Origin: Acidocella sp.
Lineage (GTDB): Bacteria > Pseudomonadota > Alphaproteobacteria > Acetobacterales > Acetobacteraceae
Assembly: GCA_026224875.1 (NCBI GenBank)
Contig: JAMFRU010000058.1
Coordinates: 47,390 to 111,389 of the forward strand
Length of the DNA stretch: 64,000 nt
Reading direction: 5' to 3'
Shown piece by piece: positions 60,973 to 64,000 of this stretch. Each line of letters starts with the position of its first letter. The stretch's first letter is position 1. The notes under the pieces were generated by a model. The model saw only the letters and a list, made by a program, of their open reading frames with translations. It did not search any database and was not told where the DNA came from. A program made the position numbers and the translations under genes.

Positions 60973-61512
60973 TCAGCTCGCGCTGCCGGCAAAAAATTTA
61001 ATGCTGTAATCGCCATGCGCCCGGCCGGAAAAATGCCCGGCGCTGAACGCCATGCCCATCACGCCTTGGGACCAGTCGATGGAAAGGCCGAACTCCTGGT
61101 ACCAATCATACAGCATCACACGGTTGGCGATGCGCCACTCGCCGCCGCGCCTCTCCAGAACATCGAGGTAACGCCCGCCGATGCAGGTATCGCGCTCCTC
61201 CGCGCTCATGTTGACGCGGTGGTAGGAAATAACCTGGGTTTCCGCGCGGGCAGTATCGCCCTCCAGCTGGATATAGCTTTGGCCCAGCACATGCTGCGTG
61301 CAGGGGATGGCCGGGGACCCCGGCACGACCCAGGCCAGATATTCGTCGAAATTCCCGGCGAACACACCGTAATCGGTGATCGAATCCGGCCAATAGGCTT
61401 TTGTAATCATTGAGGCATCACGCCGGTCTTCACCACGCGCCAGACCTATGATGCATTCCCGGATCTTGTCGCGATCCAAAAGCGCTGCCAGTCCATCAAG
61501 GTCAACATCCAT
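60973..61512 (-). CDS. SnoaL/NTF2-like domain protein
   Basis: A 179-residue small alpha+beta barrel protein: LAALLDRDKIRECIIGLARGEDRRDASMITKAYWPD (residues ~7-42), HVLGQSYIQLEGDTARAETQVISYHRV (~80-106) and GGRYLDVLERRGGEWRIANRVMLYDWYQ (~118-145). Such proteins serve as isomerase/hydratase or ring-hydroxylating accessory folds. ATG at 61512 has AAGGGA upstream. First gene of the BVMO operon, divergent from the P450; probably acts on the same cyclic substrate. Confidence 0.8.
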   Translation of the reverse strand: MDVDLDGLAALLDRDKIRECIIGLARGEDRRDASMITKAYWPDSITDYGVFAGNFDEYLAWVVPGSPAIPCTQHVLGQSYIQLEGDTARAETQVISYHRVNMSAEERDTCIGGRYLDVLERRGGEWRIANRVMLYDWYQEFGLSIDWSQGVMGMAFSAGHFSGRAHGDYSIKFFAGSAS

Positions 61513-61672
61513 GATCCGTTCCCTTATCCAGGCCGCATTTATGCAGGTGGCATCGTTGGGAGACATGGTATCCATCGCCAGCCCAGGCCGCTTGACCAAT
61601 TCAGACAAAACACGCACCGCGGGCCCTCGTCCAGCCCAAAGGGAAGGGGGATAAGGAAAAACCGCTGGCAAT

Positions 61673-61704
61673 TTTATGATCTATGGTATATCGCATCTCA
61701 TAAA
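61673..61704. promoter_or_regulatory. Inverted repeat between the NTF2-like and P450 genes
   Basis: TTTATGA (61673-61679) and TCATAAA (61698-61704) form a perfect 7-bp dyad with an 18-bp spacer in the AT-rich divergent promoter region. Candidate operator for the AraC-type regulator or another factor; not proven. Confidence 0.3.
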
Positions 61705-61743
61705 TCGGCCGCGACCCAATGTTTTGCGCCGGCACAACGGGAG

Positions 61744-62946
61744 ATGAAGATGGACGGGAATTCGGCAGGCTGCCCTGTTCACCAGGGCAGGGACGACCGC
61801 AAAAGTGCCAAGGTCGCCGAGGCGAGCGCGGACATGCATACCGGCACCCGCGTGATCGGAAATTTTGTCGCGGCGCGCGATCTGCTGCGCTCACCGAAAA
61901 TGCGCCAGGCCGGTGCATCGATCGAGCATGTTGATCTCAGCAAGCCGGACGAAATATCGTTCTTCTTCCTGGATGGCGAGATACATCGCAAGCGCCGCGC
62001 CGCCGTGGCGGGGCTGTTCGCACCGAAAACGATCGTAACGCGGCATCACGTGGTGATGAACCGCGCGATCGATGAAATCACCGCTGATCTGCAAAAGCGT
62101 GGGTCGGCGCCGCTCGATGAGATGAGCTGGCAGATGGCCGTGGATGTGGCGGCCGATATCGTCGGCTTGACGGATAGTGACAGCAACAGAAACCTCGCGA
62201 TTCGTGTGCGCAAGGTGCTTGATGCCTCGATCCGCCAGCGCAAGGGGTTTTTCAGCAAGCTGGTGCTGAATGCCAGAATGCTCATTGCGGTCGGCAGATT
62301 TTACAAGCACGATATGCTGCCGGCAATTGCCGCGCGCAAAATCCAGCCCAAGGACGATGTGCTCTCCCATCTGGTGAAGGAGAATTACTCCAAGCGCGGC
62401 ATGATCATGGAATGCCTGAGCTATGGTGGCGCCGGCATGCTGACCACACGCGAGTTCATCGTGATGTGTGCCTGGCATTTGTTCGACAACCAGCCCCTGC
62501 GCGAGCGTTTTCTCTCAGGCGAGGAGAGCGATCAGTTTGCCATATTGGAAGAAATCCTCCGCCTTGAGCCAGTGGCGGCATTCCTCCAGCGGCGCGTGGC
62601 CGAACCATTCGAGGAGGCCAACGGCACGGCGTTGAAGGAGGGTGAGGTTGTCTCCATCAGCATCCGCGATGCAAATGTTGATGAAGCCATCACGGGCCCA
62701 TGCCCGTTCGAGCTCGACCCCGACCGTGGCAAAAGAATGAAGGTTATTGGCCCATTTATGAGCTTTGGCGACGGGCCGCACCGCTGCCCCGGCGCGCAGG
62801 TGGCGATGCACGAGACACGGATTTTCCTCGACAGGCTGTTTCGCCTCCCGGGCGTCAGGCTTGTCTCCGCCCCGGCCGTTTCATGGAACCCGAATATCCA
62901 TGGCTACGAGCTGCGCGGCGCCGTCGTCGCCTGCGATCCGGCTTAA
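61744..62946 (+). CDS. Cytochrome P450
   Basis: A 400-residue soluble class I P450. The haem loop is FGDGPHRCPGAQVAMHETR (Cys ~350), the K-helix ExxR is EEILRLEP (~265). The I-helix reads GGAGMLTTREFIVM (~225), where the acidic residue usually before the Thr pair (AGxDTT/AGxET) is Leu. It should hydroxylate the module substrate, fed with electrons by the ferredoxin 1 bp downstream. A ferredoxin reductase is not in the window. ATG at 61744 is close to its GGGAG site. Confidence 0.92.
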   Translation: MKMDGNSAGCPVHQGRDDRKSAKVAEASADMHTGTRVIGNFVAARDLLRSPKMRQAGASIEHVDLSKPDEISFFFLDGEIHRKRRAAVAGLFAPKTIVTRHHVVMNRAIDEITADLQKRGSAPLDEMSWQMAVDVAADIVGLTDSDSNRNLAIRVRKVLDASIRQRKGFFSKLVLNARMLIAVGRFYKHDMLPAIAARKIQPKDDVLSHLVKENYSKRGMIMECLSYGGAGMLTTREFIVMCAWHLFDNQPLRERFLSGEESDQFAILEEILRLEPVAAFLQRRVAEPFEEANGTALKEGEVVSISIRDANVDEAITGPCPFELDPDRGKRMKVIGPFMSFGDGPHRCPGAQVAMHETRIFLDRLFRLPGVRLVSAPAVSWNPNIHGYELRGAVVACDPA

Positions 62947-62947
62947 C

Positions 62948-63268
62948 ATGCCGCGTATCCAGTTCATTGCCGCTGATGGCAGTGAGGAATTCATCGACGC
63001 CGTGGTGGGGCTCTCACTTATGGAAAATGCCGTATCCAACGGTATTGAAGCCATAAGGGCGGTTTGCGGCGGCAACGCCTATTGCGGGACATGCCGTGTG
63101 TATGTTGACCCCGCCTGGCGCGCGGTTACCGGCGAGGTTACCGAGATGGAACTGCCGTTGATTGAGGCAACAGATGACACCACCCCCGGTGTGCGGCTGG
63201 CGTGCCAAATCCCCGTTACCCCGGCGCTCGATGGCCTTATCGTCCGCACGCCGCTGTCGCAGGAGTGA
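62948..63268 (+). CDS. 2Fe-2S ferredoxin
   Basis: A 106-residue putidaredoxin-type electron carrier. Cluster ligands: CGGNAYCGTC (residues ~40-49) and C in RLACQIPV (~87); spacing C-x5-C-x2-C-x37-C fits the adrenodoxin/putidaredoxin family. Start at 62948 lies one base after the P450 stop; the longer ORF overlaps the P450 in another frame. It is the obvious redox partner of the P450. Confidence 0.92.
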   Translation: MPRIQFIAADGSEEFIDAVVGLSLMENAVSNGIEAIRAVCGGNAYCGTCRVYVDPAWRAVTGEVTEMELPLIEATDDTTPGVRLACQIPVTPALDGLIVRTPLSQE

Positions 63269-63330
63269 GCGTTACCTAATGGCGTAGCCGGGCCGCCGAT
63301 ACGCGCTTTAATATTGCGATAAGGTGCCGC

Positions 63331-63885
63331 TTAGGCGCCAAATGCCTTTTGTAGAAACGCAATACCAGCACCGAGAATGACATCATCGATGCTGTGGCCA
63401 AGCTGCGGCGAGAGGATTGTCTGCACGGGAATGCTTGCCGCTTTCAAGGCGGCCTCCGCATCCCGGGAGAGGAAGGCGGGCACCACCTGGTCGGCGCCGC
63501 CGTGCCCGAGCAGCACCGGCGCATGGTTTTTCATCTCTGCCTGTAAAGTGTCAGGGTCGACGAGTGCGCCGGACAACGCCAATATGGCGCGTGGCGCCAC
63601 GGGCCGGCGCAATCCGGTGAACAGTACCATCATGGCCCCCTGGCTGAAGCCGATCAACGCGGAGGCGGTGGGCGGCAGTGCATATTTTTCGAGCTGTTGA
63701 TCGATAAATTCATTCAATACCGGTGCTGCGTTGCGAACACCCGCTGCCAGCTTGGCGGGGCTCCGATCGGTGAGTGAAAACCATTGCCTTCCCATGGGCG
63801 CCATATCGTATGGCTCCGGCCCGTTCGGGGAGATGAATACAGCATCGGGCAGCACATTTCCCAAATAAGGGGCAGGTGGGTTCAA
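63331..63885 (-). pseudogene. Carboxylesterase/phospholipase-like hydrolase, 5' truncated by an insertion sequence
   Basis: A 184-residue frame of the alpha/beta-hydrolase family 2 (YpfH/carboxylesterase type). The Ser (LIGFSQGAMMVLFTGL), Asp (GHGGADQVVPAF) and His (SPQLGHSIDD) triad is present, and the LPDAVFISPNGPEPYDMAPMGRQWF block is intact. The first ~40 residues with the oxyanion HGYGADG motif are missing: upstream sequence becomes the end of an IS30-type element. The TTG start in the ORF track falls in the IS end and is probably not real. Confidence 0.72.
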
Positions 63886-64000
63886 CTGATGAGCGCAACG
63901 GCCTGAGCGAATGTAGCTCCTGGCGTCTGAAAGCCAAGGGTTTTTCTGGGTCGAGTATTTAGCTTGAGCGCGACGTCGTTGAGGTCGTCCTGGTTGTAGA
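63882..64000 (-). mobile_element. 3' end of an IS30-family transposase gene (partial)
   Basis: The minus strand reads YNQDDLNDVALKLNTRPRKT then LGFQTPGATFAQAVALIS and stops at TGA (63882-63884). The LNTRPRKTLGFQTP wording is the conserved C-terminus of IS30-type transposases. The element runs off the right edge; its inverted repeat should lie just left of the stop, around 63865-63882, joining directly to the hydrolase gene. Confidence 0.85.

Noticed and set aside
1-64000. CRISPR array, prophage or secretion-system locus
   Set aside because: No regularly spaced repeats, cas genes, phage structural genes or secretion components were seen.

Overview
The window reads as chromosomal DNA of a GC-rich alphaproteobacterium. 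Aerobic-pathway cobalamin genes with CobN, CobG and CobE, a TonB-dependent receptor, CbtAB, BluB and an IS30-type transposase all fit. A member of the Acetobacteraceae/Rhodospirillales is my best inference, but nothing in the window proves the family. Genes are tightly packed, and many operon junctions are 4-bp ATGA overlaps.

Layout. 1-2.7 kb: a glycosyltransferase, a small secreted-protein gene broken by one base in a homopolymer, tRNA-Asn and tRNA-Leu, and a short stretch of decayed genes including the tail of an RND efflux adaptor. 2.7-9.0 kb (minus strand): hflX followed by a nitrogen-type operon (unknown barrel-like protein, 2OG-Fe(II) oxygenase, glutamine-synthetase-like ligase, nitrilase, XRE-cupin regulator). 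9.0-30.6 kb: a large organosulfur-type region. It has a GntR regulator facing an ABC importer with a PHP/DUF3604-like metalloenzyme; an SsuD-like monooxygenase with a second importer whose ATPase is a wreck; a 2-hydroxyacid dehydrogenase and a TonB receptor. Divergent from these is an operon of flavin oxidoreductases, a class II aldolase, cysteine dioxygenase, a multi-domain rhodanese, an AprA/AprB-like flavoprotein-ferredoxin pair and a peroxiredoxin, ending next to a LysR regulator. The gene set suggests uptake of a sulfur compound, flavin-dependent C-S cleavage, and onward oxidation of the carbon and sulfur pieces.

30.7-31.5 kb: a sirtuin with a shared bidirectional terminator. 31.5-54.8 kb: an almost complete B12 gene set. 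Cobalt uptake (cbtAB) is under one cobalamin riboswitch; DUF1636, cobW, cobN and the corrin-ring genes are under a second. The set continues with cobG, H, I, J, K, L, E, M, cbiD (in place of cobF), cobB and bluB. A second minus-strand operon (cobC, cobO, cbiB, cobQ, cobU, cobV, phosphatase-like) and cobP complete adenosylation and nucleotide-loop assembly. cobA and the CobST chelatase subunits are not in the window.

54.8-64 kb: an acyltransferase, an AI-2E-type permease and a DUF427 protein. Then comes a catabolic oxygenation module (AraC-type regulator, SDR remnant, Baeyer-Villiger-type monooxygenase, NTF2/SnoaL-like protein, cytochrome P450, 2Fe-2S ferredoxin). The window ends in a carboxylesterase whose 5' end has been cut off by an IS30-type element running off the edge.
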